A stretch of 64,000 nucleotides of DNA from Clusia tigrina (GCA_920105625.2 OV050031.1:132762014-132826013), one strand, 5' to 3'. Numbered from the stretch's first letter, positions 32,942 through 45,810 are shown. The notes: generated by a model not told the origin, from the sequence alone. Translations and numbers: made by a program.

Positions 32942-35651
32942 CTAGCTGAACCTCTCAAATTCAAATGGCACATCGGATGGAATCATTGGGATGCGAGAAA
33001 TCAAAAAGTCTTCGCCTTTGAATTTTCAATTGAAAAATGTTACTTTTATCACATTTCTCAATATTTTTTTGACGGCAAGCCTGGTCCCTTTATAAATTTT
33101 GGTTGGTGTTGATGTCGCGATGCAAATTAATCTGCGCCGCAGTTTTTTTCCTGCCAAATCAAGTGCGTTTAAAAATTATTTGGGATAATTCACCACCTCA
33201 ATCTGATTCATCAGGTATCCACTAATTTGAATGTGAATAATGGACCTGGTATTTCTTTTAAAATCGTTAAGATCATTGAGAGATCATGTAATTTCCGGCC
33301 AGAATTGCACGCTCCATTAAATTAGCATGATTTTTGTACTGTTGTGCTATATTTGGGAACATGCCATGAATCAGTTCTTCTCTTGATTGCGTGAAATAGG
33401 AAAAATTGTGTGTTAGTGTTATCATACCCATATTCCTGTCGACTATCATTGAACCATCCCCAATTTTTAAGAATTGCCTTGAAAATTCAGCTGCTGATGG
33501 ATCGTTTTGAAATAGAACTCCTATGTTTGTTTTTAGTGTAAGTATTCTTATATTTTTTCACAGAATTGAAGATTTCAAGCATTCGTTTATTTCATCGGCG
33601 GCAGTAGATTTAGGAATGACTGGTAACGTTTGTCTAAAGTCTCCAACTAACAGTATCTGCAATCTTGATTTCCTCATAAATCTTTCATTATTCTATCCAT
33701 TGCTTTTAATGATTTTTTGTTAGCCATTGGATATTCATCCCAAACGATTATCGCACATTGTTGCAAGATTTTTGCCATTCCGGATGTTTTAGTTATGTTA
33801 CATGTAGGATATTCATTTGCCTGCATTTTAAAAGGCAGCTTAAGTGTAGAGTGTGCTGTTCGACCGCCATCCAACAAAAATAGCAGCAATCCCAGAAGAA
33901 GCTAATGCCAGTACTATTTTACTTTGCTAGTAACAGCGAACCTGAGAATGTCTTGCCAGTTCCTCCAGGCGCATCCAAAAAATACATTCCACCACTTTCG
34001 TCGTTAACAAAATGCATATCGTATGCTAGCTTTTGATCATTGTTCAATATTGGAATATTCCCTTGAGCAAATGCATCCAATACGTTGCAATCGTAATCGC
34101 GTTCACGCTGCAAATCTCTGTTAAACAGATCATGCATTTGAGGATCTGTTGGCGATTGCCCTGGTAATAAGTATTCTCCAATCATACTCCATTGTGGATT
34201 ATTACAGGTAAAAGTGATAAACAGATATGGTCGATCATAAGAATGAACATATGCTATCGCATCCTGTGCATACTCATGCATATGACGCGTGCTACCAGTG
34301 TATGAATATGGCAATTTCATCAGATGGACAAAGTCATTTGGATTTACACGTTGGATGCCATCATTGTAATAGCATCACGTACATGTTTTCAGTCTGTTGC
34401 TTTTTCAGATGGAACCTAATGTAATTCAAATGGTTAGTCTCGATTTTCGCATACATTTCGACACCATACTGATGACAAACTCTTTGACATTTCAGAATAT
34501 GATTGTCTTGATTTTGGCGAATTATCCATTTGTACGCATAATAATTCATTGCGCTGACCGTTATATTTGGAACTACCACAACTGTAATTGAATTTTAAAC
34601 TTTTGTAAAAATTGTGTTTCCTATTTGTGGGAGTAAATTTAACTACCGAATTGACGGATTCACCAACGTAATGTTTATTTGATAGCCGTCTTCCCCTTGC
34701 GAAAACAAAGTCGGATATTGCAGAGCATCATAAGAGCGATAAAGATCAGAGATACGTTGAAATTGATCATTTCTATGATGAAGGACGATATCGCGTGCAT
34801 TCAATTCTTCTCCAACTATTACCATTGCTACTTCGTTTATTTTTGGTACATTGTATCTTCTCGGATGCTGTCCAGCGAGCGTTTTGTCAACTCTTATGAC
34901 AATTCTATGATTAGCCGACGGCATTCTGTCCAATGCATTTTTAAACAAATCAATTTTTTCTCTTCGTAGGTTCGGAGAAATAGAACACCGTTTATCAATT
35001 TCATCATTGGAACTCCCAAGAAAATACATTTACAACAAATGATGAGAACTATCTGCAAATGACAATAACGATCCGAATCTGAACTTGAATCTTGATGTCA
35101 AAAGATGTCAAGTTAAAATTTTTGTAAACATTGCAATTGCAGTTTCTTCGATTACCTTAAATTTTGGCATGAAATTATCTCTGATAATATTTGTTGCACC
35201 AAACGAAGTCATTTTAAACCATGAATTGCATGCATGAATATTCTTCAAGCAATGCTTCGATTCTGGTGACGTTCCAGAAACTAAGAAATGCAATGGTTTT
35301 CGTTTAATATTCAATGCCGGCAATTTGACATTCCCATTTGTACAGCACAATCCTGGTGTATCAGTGCTGAATTTGAGTGCCTTGCAATGTTCATAAACTT
35401 TGATATTAGAAACAACGGTCACTGATTTGTGTGAACTACAATCCACTTGACTATCATAGTTGAATACAGCACTATTGACGTGCTCGATTATCAGTGTTTC
35501 TTGCATCTCGTAACCGAGAACGTGACCGCGCACTGCGTTTTCGATCGTATTGTGTTCGCTGTGTGCGCTGTACTTCACTTTCTTCTACTCTCGCAGCACC
35601 TTGCCTACTGGCTTTAATAGATTGTCGACTAAGATAAAATTTTCTTGGCAT
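32942..35651 (-). pseudogene. Second Helitron RepHel relic, internally deleted
   Basis: Different Helitron family from copy A. Start MPRKFYLSRQ at 35651. N-terminal cysteine region EHCKALKF...CC (about 35350). Helitron N-terminal domain (MYFLGSSNDEIDKRC, 35029-34643; ETNHLNYIRFHL, about 34430). The Rep start FITFTCNNPQW...LLPGQSPTD is joined in frame to helicase sequence PQMHDLFNRDLQRERDYD and an intact Walker A DAPGGTGKT (33919-34320). Walker B is VWDEYPM (about 33740). The C-terminal IPSDVPFEFERF (about 32965) marks the truncation point. The whole HUH endonuclease core is missing. Confidence 0.85.
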
Positions 35652-35755
35652 GGTAGGTAGGTAGGTAGGAGTAGCAGCCTTTGTTGCAAAAAGCACACTT
35701 AAGCACATAGAATGGCTCGTTGTGGTACCACACTGAGACGACGCGACTCCCCTGT

Positions 35756-38700
35756 CTAGAATTTTGGGAACCACAGTGATTCCGAAATGAACCTGACTAT
35801 GTCCTTGATGTTGATGGAAGATAGTTCGGTTAAGGAAGTGAAGAAAGGTGAGCCTAGGAATTTTAATCTACGCCTGGCCAGAGCTGGGCACTGACACATG
35901 AGATGATGTACTGTTTCTCCCTCCTCCTCAGAGCCACAGCTGCGACAGAAGTCATTAGGGGCAGTGCTAATTTTTCAGCGTGTTTCCCGATCAGACAGTG
36001 TCCCGTGAGCACATTTATTATAGTGCCGGTGGAGTTCCTGCTAATATTGAGGAGCTGACTAGTACGCCTAATGTCGATAGTGCTCCAGGTTTGTCTGGCA
36101 AGACTACAAGTGTGTTCTCAGGCTCTTTTAGCTGTCTCAAGTTAGTCGTGTTTTATGGCCCATTTGACCGGGGCCAGTCGGACACCTACATCAAAGGAGG
36201 GGGAGATGTCAGGGAGCAGCGTACCTATTTTGGCCAATTCATCGGCCTCGCAGTTTCCTGGAATGTCGCTATGTCCAGGCACCCAGCATATGTGAACTTG
36301 TGAGTTACCTGAGACGACGTTCAGGGAGGAGCGGCAGTCGAGTACAAGCTTAGAGGTAGTGAATACACCAGTCAGTGACTTGACTGCCGCCTGACTGTCC
36401 GTGAATATGCGTATCATCACATCGCATACTTCATTTCGAATAAGCCACTTGGACGCTTGGAATATTGCCATTACTTCCGCCTGAAAGACGCTGCAATGGT
36501 CAGGGAGACGATAGGAGAGCTTGATGCCAAGTTTTCTGGAGAAGATGCCGCAACCGACCTTATTCTCCAGTTTGGAGCCATCCGTATATATGTCAATGGA
36601 ACTGCCAGTGACCACTAAATTGTTGGACCATTCCTCTCTACTAGGAATGTAAGTGTCGAACCCGTGGTTTAGATTAGGTGTAGAGCACGTATAGTCAACG
36701 TCCGCCTGTACTGGCGTGTCCTGCATCAGAATATTGGCGTGGCCCAGGTTCAACCTAGTCCAGCGCGATATAGAATTGAGTCTGGTTGCCGAGCATTTTG
36801 CTTGTTGCCTAACCAGAAGCCTAGTGGGCAACCAATGTAGGAATGCAAATAGAGCTTTGGTAGAGGTGGTACGCAGAGCCCCTGTTATCATAACCGCTGC
36901 TGTTCTTCTAACCTTGTCAAGAGGTTTTAGGTTCGCCGCCATGTCAGTTGCGGGCCACCAGAAGACAGCGCCGTAGAGAAAGTACGGCTCAACCACCGCC
37001 GCATAGAGCCAGGACATGGTTCGCGGTTGGACGCCCCATGTTGTACCCATGGCCCTATTGCAGCAGTACAGAGCACACGTGGCTTTTCGTACCCTCTCCG
37101 CCAAATTTGCTTTCCAATGGAGCTTAGGGTCCAGGATCAAACCTAGATACTTGACGCTATTGCTTAGGCTAAGCGTATTCCCATTAAGTTTGGGTAGGTC
37201 TAAACTTGGTATTTTGTGCTTCCTGGTGAAGAGCATGACCTCAGTTTTGGAAGGGTTGACATCTAGGCCAACTTCAAGACACCATTGGAACAGAATGCTA
37301 AGAGTGTAGCTTAGCTTTTCTGCTAGTGTTGACAGATATTTACCGGAAACAGAGATAGCAATGTCGTCCGCATAAGCTATAGTGTTGCAGCCGGTCTGAT
37401 CTAATCTCCAAAGTAGTGTGTTCACCGTCAAATTCCATATGAGGGGTGAGAGCACACCGCCTTGTGGAGTACCTCTCTTGACAGTCCTTTTAGCATGTAC
37501 GTTTCCTATTGAGGAGCTAATGACGCGTTTTTTCAGTAGTTGTTCGATGAACCTAACCAAGCTGGGGTCCAGGTTCAGGTTTACTAAGGATTTCGTGATG
37601 GCGGAGGGACAAATATTGTTGAATTCCCCTTCTATATCGAGAAATACTGCAAGAGTATATTCTTTGTTGGCAAGAGATTTCTCTACTTGCTCAATGAGCA
37701 CGTGAAGCGCTGTTTCCACAGACTTGCCTTTAGTGTAGGCATGTTGTGATTTGGAAAGGCACGTGGAATTAATAGAGCTCCTGATTTGTATATCAAGGAC
37801 TCTTTCCAGTGTTTTCAAAAGAAAGGAGGACAGGCTAATTGGCCTATAGTCCTTAGGTTTGGTGTGGGTCGACTTTCCCGCTTTAGGGATGAAAACTACT
37901 CGAGCTTCTCTCCAGCTTAGGGGAATGTACGACCATCTTAGGCATGCATTATAAATATGCAGTAGCCAGGGCGCAACCGCACTAGTAGTGTGCTGAATGT
38001 CCGCGGGAATGATACCATCAGGCCCGGGAGATTTAAAAGGCTTAGAGCTGTTGATGGCCCACTGAATATGCGTGTTGGTCATTTGGAATTGGATTGACTG
38101 ACTTAAAGAATGGTTGGTGTTAAAAGACCTACAATCCACAAAGATTTCATTCCCCGGGAAGTGTGTTTCTATTAGGGCGTCCAAAGTGTCGGTTTCAGAG
38201 TCGGTCCAGGCACCGTCCGATCTCTGAATACATTCCAGAGCCCGAGGGGTGGTATTGAGAATCCTCCGGAGTCTAATTGTCTCGGACGAGCTTTCTATGT
38301 TGCCACAGAAGTCTCGCCAAGACGCTCGTTTGAATCTCCTAACCATATACTTGAGTTCCCTTTGTTCGTCTTTGAAAGGGAGCCAGTCATTTGTGGCTTT
38401 GGCTCTGTTGAAGAGCTTGCGACATACTTTTCGTAGCTCAGCAATTCCCGAATTCCACCAAGGGGGTTTTGGTTTACCTCTTGGTTTCGGGAAGTTGCAG
38501 GCTGATTTGGCAGCAGACTTAAATAGTGCTGTAATGGTTTCAACCGCTCGATCTATATCGAGGTGATTATTGATCGTGGGAGGAGTCGACTGCAGGCACG
38601 ACTCCATAATGGTCTGGAATCCTGTCCAGTCAGTTCTCTTCCTGTTAGTGTGTCTTTTGCGCTCTGCCGTATCTAACGTATCTGAGATCGCAATTCTAAA

Positions 38701-39348
38701 ACAGATGTAACAGTGGTCCGAGAAGGAGCATTCCTGCAAAACGCGCCAGCTCGAAATAAGGTGAGACGAGTGATTATTACCAAGAGTTAGATCGAGAACC
38801 TCCCTTCTATTTGAGGTAATGAAGGTTGGCTCTCTCTCCCTGTTAGTAATTACTATGTCGTTAGTAAGAATATAATCAAAGAGTGACTCACCCCGCCCGT
38901 TGGTATCCGTGCTGCCCCACACCTCGTGATGGTCATTGGCATCGGCCCCGATGACTACCGGGATGCGCTTTCTATTAGCCTCCTCTACCAGCGGCCTTAA
39001 AGCATCCGGAGGCGGCGTCAGCCCGTGGTCGTGCGCCATGTAGCTGCTGACGATCCATATAACCATGGTGTTGGTGGAAATAACCATGGCTAAATTATCC
39101 TTGTCGCTGAGCCTGTGAAGAAGAAGAGCGTTAATATTGTTCTTAACAAGAATACAGGCTCTGGGTTTACCTCGATCCTGCACGAATACTGAGCGGTATC
39201 CGCTTGTAGTGAGTCCGCGAACCTGATCATTTAAGACCCAAGGTTCTTGGACCAGTATGAGTTCCTCTCCTTTTTGAGTCAGGTGGAGGATCAGGGCTGC
39301 TGAGGCAGCCATGGAATGGTGAAGGTTAATCTGTAATACCCTCACCAT
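35756..39348 (-). pseudogene. LOA-like 2 ORF2 (EN-RT-RNase H), three lesions
   Basis: About 1197 codons from ATG 39348, the first 1068 uninterrupted. Endonuclease: LVQEPW, GADANDHHEVWG, FSDHCYICF. RT: DYRPISLSSF, FLDIEGEFN (E where A is usual), GTPQGGVLSPLIW, IAYADDIAI, KYLGLILDP. RNase H: IYTDGSKLENKVGCG, QAEVMAIFQA, FTDSQAAVKSL, WVPGHSDIPGNCEADELA, so all four acidic sites and the His are present. The C-terminal knuckle CRSCGSEEEGETVHHLMCQC lies beyond two stops (36142-36144, 36118-36120) and one frameshift at 35955-35962. A recently active copy. Confidence 0.92.
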
Positions 39349-40561
39349 TCCCGGAGGTGGCCTTCATAGTCACACTGGCTGCCTCCTCTTCTGACAGAGG
39401 AGAATCACCAACGTCGTCGATATTGGTTAACGGACGTCCGCAGAAACTGCCTACCGATTCTGAGGCCGAAGCGTAACTCTCTCCATCATCGAAGGTGAGA
39501 TCCGGTTCGGCCTGTATGGGGGGCTTGTATGCTCCCTGGTTGTGGCTCCTATAGACCTTGAGTAAGATCGAACTAAAACCATAGTTGATCTCTCAAATTT
39601 TTGGCATTAATAGGGGCTAGAGAGTCCTCATTAAGAATAATGATGATCTCTGGAGAGTTGCCCTTGGGCTCGCTTATTTTTGCAACCTTCCAGTCATCCG
39701 TGGGGAGGTCGTAATTGCTGAGCCTAAGCAACTCCAGAATTTCTTTCGGCGAGGAGTGCTCTGCTGGAACGCGGGCGGTTCGGGATCTGGTCTCTGGGAA
39801 CAGCTAAGAGTTTGGCCCCCGGCCAGATTTCGCCAACCATTGAGATGGCCATCTTGTAAAGCTCAGCCGAGCGCTCATCTGAGCACGCGATACCATCCCG
39901 CGTCCCGGCATACAGGTGATGGGCCAGGATTGGCCCTCAGGATCTCCCTGTAGATCCTGAAAAGGGCCTTCTCCACCATTTTCCAGTTCGCTGGGGAAAT
40001 GGTACCGTCACTGTTTCCAGTGTCAACGATTGCCCAGATGAGGCCCTCTTTGGCTACCTCATTAAATGGCCGGGTAAGTCTCGGCTTGGAAGCCAGTCGT
40101 GGGCGTTTAGTTTTCCGCAAGACAGATTGGGAGGGGTGCTTAGTCGACCGTTGCCGTTTCTGAGCACCTTCAGGGGGTGGTTGCGGACGAGCACCAACAT
40201 TTTGGTGAGCCCATGCCAGCGCTCCCTTGTCTTTCTCAGACATTGAAGCGGGGTCGGCAGATTCCAACCTTTGCAGAATCCTGAAGGCGGACCTCCGGGT
40301 TCTGTAGCCCCGTGTAGACGCATTCACATGCGTGCGAGCACCTGAAGGGAGATTGGTGCTGGGGCCCGTGCTGGAGGAGGTCGGCTTATTTGCCGAAGCT
40401 CTTCCTGTACCAGTCCGAGGAGCGGACGGAGGGGCGACCCTAGCACCCGGCCTAGCAGCCCTGGTGCTGGGGTGGTCCGAAGCAGGGTTTTTGTGACCCT
40501 GTGAGGATGCGCTTGTGGCTGGGAGCGGGGCTGGTCTTTTGGCCGTAACACCCGACGACAT
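39326..40561 (-). pseudogene. LOA-like 2 ORF1
   Basis: Starts MSSGVTAKRP at 40561. Pro/Ser/Thr-rich and basic for about 130 residues (RKTKRPR cluster), then a helical domain (WAIVDTGNSDGTISPANWKMVEKALFRIYREIL). The first frame stops at 39875. The continuation (AELYKMAISMVGEIWPGAKLLAVP; YDLPTDDWKVAKISEPKGN) and an acidic tail (DDVGDSPLSEEEAA) are in other frames. The last stop lies 23 nt inside ORF2. It matches element 1 ORF1 in layout. Confidence 0.75.
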
Positions 40562-41092
40562 CCATGGTCTGGCGACAAATGTCCGAAGTTGCTGCTGAGC
40601 TCAAGGCAGTTTTTTGCCTAACTGAGATCGTTGATGGCTCCCCTTGTGGGTTGGCCGTTGGTTTTTTTTTGGGTTTTTTCAGGAATGTGTCCATGCAAAA
40701 AGGGTCCCCACTCAAAGCCGCTACCTCAGTACGAATATGTAGTCACCTTATTGGTCCCATGGTTATCTATGCAAATGCAGGGAGGCCATGCGAGGGTTGG
40801 CACAAGTCCTTATGGGGGCGAGTGCTCAGAGCCAGACCAGTGCTAATTGGGGCTAGTCTCAACCAAACCTCCATCGTCAACCAAATGACGACATACATCG
40901 AACGTACTTTGAGGCCTGCCAAGGTTTTAACGGGACGGAGACGGATGTGACCTTAAACTGGAGCCGTTCGCACTGGGTTTCACCCCAGTGGTAATTGGTC
41001 CAGAAGCCACACCCGGCAGCCCAGGAGCAATCAAATAAAAATATTGCCGTCTGACATCAGATGCTCTCCACAGGGAGGTTGCACCGGATGCC
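40562..41092 (-). other. LOA-like 2 5' UTR
   Basis: GC-richer than its surroundings, no ORF. It contains a dyad CACTGGGTTTCACCCCAGTG (40970-40989). Confidence 0.55.
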
Positions 41093-41106
41093 GGGGGGGG
41101 GGGGGG

Positions 41107-41851
41107 ATATAGACCATTTAGCGCTATCCAGAGTGCACCACGAGGAGGCGATCTACATTACACTCCTCTGCATGATTCTCAAAAATACTGGTAAAATAAA
41201 TAATTATATTCTCATTATCCACATACATATACAACACCAAAAAAATACACCCACTTCGAATTCATTTTTCTTTTTTCGAAGTATTGAAAAACACAAAATG
41301 ACAAAAATAAATAATACGCACATTTATACGAATGTTTTTATGAATTCTTTTTTACTCTATAGCTTTTGTTCGCGAGCTTGCATTTTTTGAGTTCGCTGAG
41401 CATAAACAATTAAATTTACTGATATATTCACACGTTTCAAAGAATACAAAGACACGCCTTTCGTTTTGCGCACACTTTCGCATGGACAAAACTGTAGTAG
41501 TGTGACTAATTTTCTCCAAAACCAATGATTCACAAATCTATTGCCAACTAATGATAAACAAAGCATTTTTTAAGCGTTTGAAAGCATGTTCTCTGACACG
41601 TACCTTCTCTCTTGCTCATACATAAGCGTGAGCGTAAATTTATTTAATTTCTCTTTCGGTTTTTTAAGCGACCCCGCCACGCAAGGTGCAGGTAAGTGAC
41701 GTTTCCTAGCCTAAACTGCTTTGTTGTTCTCTTTCGGTCTCGTTTTGAAAGCCGCTAAAAAATTTGCCGCCCTTTTTTGAAATTAGCGAAACATAAAATT
41801 TTGCTATTGTTTATATATTTTCTTTATTTATTATTAAGTGAAAATGATAAA
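41107..41851. other. Non-coding stretch before P-like fossil
   Basis: AT-rich; nothing recognised. GCAGGTAAGTGACG at 41690 resembles a splice donor. Possible P-like terminal repeats were sought here and after 44798 but not found. Confidence 0.4.
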
Positions 41852-44798
41852 ATGGGCCAATTTTGTGTAATATGCCGCAAAAGTTAGGGCAAAGAAAATG
41901 TGAAATGTTTCAAAGTTCCAAGTGACAAGAATGGGTGTCAACGTTGGAACAAAGCTATTGGTGTTTCGTTACCCCAACAAGCGAACGTTTGCCAAAAACA
42001 TTTTTTAAAAAGTGAATTTTTTAAATGCTCCGGGAAACAATTCGCCTGGTGCATTAGTTCCGTATTATTAACCATTAATAAAAATGCGGAAATGAAGTTA
42101 AGTGGAATTAAGCCAAATCTTATGCCAATGGAAGAACATATTGATCGTAATACCGGACTTTTATATTCTGACGTTCATCCCCAAACACAAGTTACTTTTG
42201 CCCATTGCAGCACTCATCTGAGTAAGTTCGTTTAAAATTACTTAGTTAATATTTAAATACCCAAAGTATGTGTCCCAAATAATTGTTATTTGACATGTTT
42301 ATGCTATTATGGTGATGATACGGTGAAATCACAAATTAATGACTCTAGTAGAAAGGATAAACCTATTAGAGGAAATAGCAGAAATATATGCACCATCTTT
42401 ACTAAAGGTCAAATTCGGCAATTAACTCATCCCGGGAAAAATCTATATTGGTGCTTGGAGGATATTTCAAATGCGATTTGTCTTCCTGCTGCTGGGCCTA
42501 GGACTTATAGGCATTTATATAAAAAGGGATTCCCCTTACTATGTCGTTCCACTTTGGCGAGTTGGGCACGCAAAATACAATTTGATGATGGTATACTTGA
42601 AGTTAACACAACAGCCAACTCGTTTAAAAAATATGCTGACACTACGACTTCCATTTTGCGCGTGCATTCCAACGTGCTCAGGTATCCGGTGCAGTGCGGC
42701 GAAGGGAGGAAAGTTGAACTGGCGTACCGTGGGAAGTGCAGTATCAGCGCTTTGATAGGCTAAGCAGGGTAGTTAGTAAGCTTAAGTTTTAAGTAAGAAT
42801 TGATTGTAAAATTCACTTAGAATCGGACGATCGAGCGGAATGGTAATAAATTTTGTATACGATTATAATTTGAGTTTTTCTTTTACAGGTAGGATATACG
42901 GGCCAAGTTTCTGGCCCCATCTTTAATTTTTTGGAGTGCCCTTAGGGGAACTCCTTAACTTTCATTTTGCCATAAATTGTATGAAAAATGCATCCAATTC
43001 CACAGAAGATGAAAAGCTTTGCGTTTTATCTTTCGATGAGATGAAAATATGTTGAGTACATGAACATGATCCATCGACAGATCAAGTTAGACTTCCAACA
43101 AATTATGTACAAGTGGCCATGATTAGAGGATTAAAGTCGTCATGAATGCAGCCAGTATTTAACATGCTTTGACTGCAAAATGAAGAAGTGTATAGTCTAC
43201 GATAAATTAAAGCCCTCTTTGCAGCAACCTATGTAGTAGTAGCGATGGTATCAGACATGGGTAGCACTAACCAATCTTTATGGAAAGAACTTGGGATCTC
43301 AAAAGGTGAATATTCAAGTATCCGATTTTATCAATTTCTTAATATACCTTATAGAAAAACCATGGTTTCAAAATCCATCTATTTCGGAAGCAAACATTTT
43401 TGTGTTCGCAGATGTACCACACCTATTGAAATTGATTCGAAATCATTTCATAGATACTGGTTTTTTGTGGAAAAATAGATTATTGACGACCAAACCAATA
43501 GATCAAGTCATGAAGTGTGCCCCTACCTGAGACGTGTCTATTATTTATAAGCTAACCAGTGCACACATTTTACCACCACGAAGCGCAGGTAAAGCAAAAT
43601 ATATTTTCATTTCATTTAATATGTATGTACTAACACATCTTTCAGGAATGCAAAAGATGAAACTAGCAGCAAAGTTGCCTTCGCATACCACTGCTAATGC
43701 CATTCGCATACCACGCATTCTCAATGCGAAAATAACGGCATTTAATATTCCTGGAAAAAACCATATGGAAGAGATATGAGCTACCAACATGGAAAATTAT
43801 ATAACATGGACATATTTATGGCAGGACCCATAGTCCCCAACAGAAATTCAATGGCGCCATTTCAAAAAGGAGTTCTAATAACAAACTACTCACTTCGTCT
43901 GCTACTTGAGTATGTGCAAAAGAAAAACGAAATGGAGTATATCCTCACGTATCGCCTAAACCAAGATATTTTGGAGCAATTTTTCGGTGGCATACATAGC
44001 TTAATGATCATCCCACTCTACAGGAATTCAAACACCGATTGCGAAAGTATATGCTAGGTAACAGCAGCGATTCGTTTGGTAGGAGTGATGTCAGTTGTGA
44101 TTGTCCATTGTCTAGTTTGTATGTTGTTCTGTCTTATATGTTTAATATGTGATTTGTATTGTTTTAGATAAAATAACAATATTTATTTAAATAGAATAGA
44201 AGGTTGGTGATAAATAATAATTCCAATCCCATAAATTGGCTAAAAATACAGAATGCTTGAATGAAACAGGCAATGTTGACACGGATGATACGGAATGGTT
44301 GAATAATCCTTTTAGTACCATCAACGATACTTCTGAATATTTGTTGATGGGTAACTAATAAATATTGCTGAGAACGAGGATTTTGCTGTACATGTACTAA
44401 TAAATAACTCTATTGAAGATATGGACATTCTCATTGAAGACGCCCTAGAATATGTAGCTGGCTATTTGATTAGGAAGTTAAATTTGAAAGAATGGGATTG
44501 TAATGGAACTGTATGGACTTGGGTTGACCAACTATTTAAAGGAGCCCTCAAAAAACATTCTGAAAATTTTCTTAGTAATATAAAATCCTTAGAAAATATA
44601 TTTAACAAAGTAAATATATTTTCAATAAAATACTCCATTGTAAACATTTCCGTAACGAATTTATTGCAAAAAAGTTCCGGAATTAACATCCAAGAAGCAG
44701 TCAAATATTTTTTCTTCAAATGCAGAATGCATTTCCGAATTAAACATTTAAACCATCGGATGAAAATTCAAAAAGCTAAGCAAAAAAAAGGGGCATAA
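41852..44798 (+). pseudogene. P-element-like transposase fossil with THAP domain
   Basis: THAP zinc finger from 41852: CVICRK...CFKVPSDKNGCQRWNKAIGV...VCQKHF, the C2CH DNA-binding fold of P transposase and THAP9, with a stop at about 41886. 42290-42763 holds the conserved KGQIRQL...WCLEDISNAICLPAAGPRTYRHLYKKGFPLLCRSTL block. 42955-44057 holds degenerate catalytic and GTP-binding regions (VSDMGSTNQSLWKELGI, FADVPHLLKLIRNHFIDTG). 44421-44798 is the C-terminus (EDALEYVAGYLIRKL, WTWVDQLFKGALKKHSENFL). Multiple stops and shifts occur; some gaps may be introns. Terminal repeats not seen. Confidence 0.85.
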
Positions 44799-45439
44799 AA
44801 AACTTATAAAAATAAAGTTTTAATTGAATGCGAGAAATAACTAGAGGAAGCAGTTATTCATATAGTATATATATATTTTATATTATTATTATATTTATAT
44901 ATTGTATTTATGAATGTTATTTGAAGACATAATAAATAGTGGGTTTTTTGCTATATTCTCTTATATAGTTCTGGAATGCTATTACCCTGGTTAAATTGTT
45001 GTTTTATTTTTTAGGTATTTTTGGTTTTCCCTCTTGCTACATAATAAACTAAATTTAAAATTTAGGAGAATAATAACATCAGTTCTTGAAATTAAATAAA
45101 TATTTCAGCCGATATAAAACAAAAATTTTAGCCGTCAAAGAAACTTTTAGCCGATATTACAAATATTTTCATGGCTCCGGAACACGCCTGCTGACTATTT
45201 TGACAGAAGCGAGATCAGAATACTCTTAAAATTTATCTGCACCACCTGTGTCGTTGCTTCAAACCGACACTCTAATGAATGATGTACAGAAACGTAAAGA
45301 TGTATTAGTGAAATAGCTATGTATGCCACTCACATACAATGACTGAAGCCACTGCATGCATGAAGTGTTCAGTCAATACGTCATGTGTATGTGCGTGACT
45401 GATTCTGCATTCATTCGAAGCAGAATTACATGGCGCGCA
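44799..45439. other. Flank between P-like fossil and errantivirus
   Basis: AT-rich, no gene. It ends with CGCA (45436-45439), the left target-site duplication of the errantivirus. Confidence 0.6.
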
Positions 45440-45810
45440 AGTTACGTTCCAGATGCAACCCAATACCCTTTTTCCGCTAAAATTATTTCATTAAGCTTAT
45501 TTCCGCAGAAAAATATTTTCAACGGAAACTCTGAAAATATTTTCCCACACAATTAATTTAGTGTATACTTTATGCACCTTTCATTTTCGCTGATAAAGCA
45601 TATTTCTCACACAAACTCATTGTAGTATATGTTTTATGCATATCTTGGCTCTTTAGAATTGAGGAACGAGGTAGCTTAAGATATTTTAAGTCAGTCTTAA
45701 GATTCACGACAACTGTTAAAGTCGTAAAATTTGCAACAAAATAAATAAACGTTAAACATTCTAAAGAATTGTGTTTTATTTTTCTTGTCAAAAGACATTA
45801 AAAACCTAAT
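45440..45810 (+). repeat. Errantivirus 5' LTR
   Basis: Same ends as the 3' LTR. Lacks 24 bp between the two ATGCA-containing repeats (junction near 45640). Confidence 0.92.

Larger units (their letters stand above)
35652..41106 (-). mobile_element. LOA-like non-LTR element 2, nearly intact ORF2
   Basis: Minus-strand element: 5' end at or near a G14 run (41093-41106, C-run on the element strand), 5' UTR to 40562, ORF1, ORF2 and a 3' UTR ending in a (CTAC)n tail (plus-strand GGTAGGTAGGTAGG, 35653-35666). The tail abuts the ATG of Helitron 2, so it inserted at the Helitron gene start. Confidence 0.8.

Noticed and set aside
36716..38566. Several plus-strand ORFs of 80-105 codons
   Set aside because: Antisense shadows of the LOA-like ORF2, which has clear catalytic motifs.
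45170..45439. P-like element terminal repeat near the end of the fossil
   Set aside because: No stretch here forms an inverted match with 41500-41850 that I could see.
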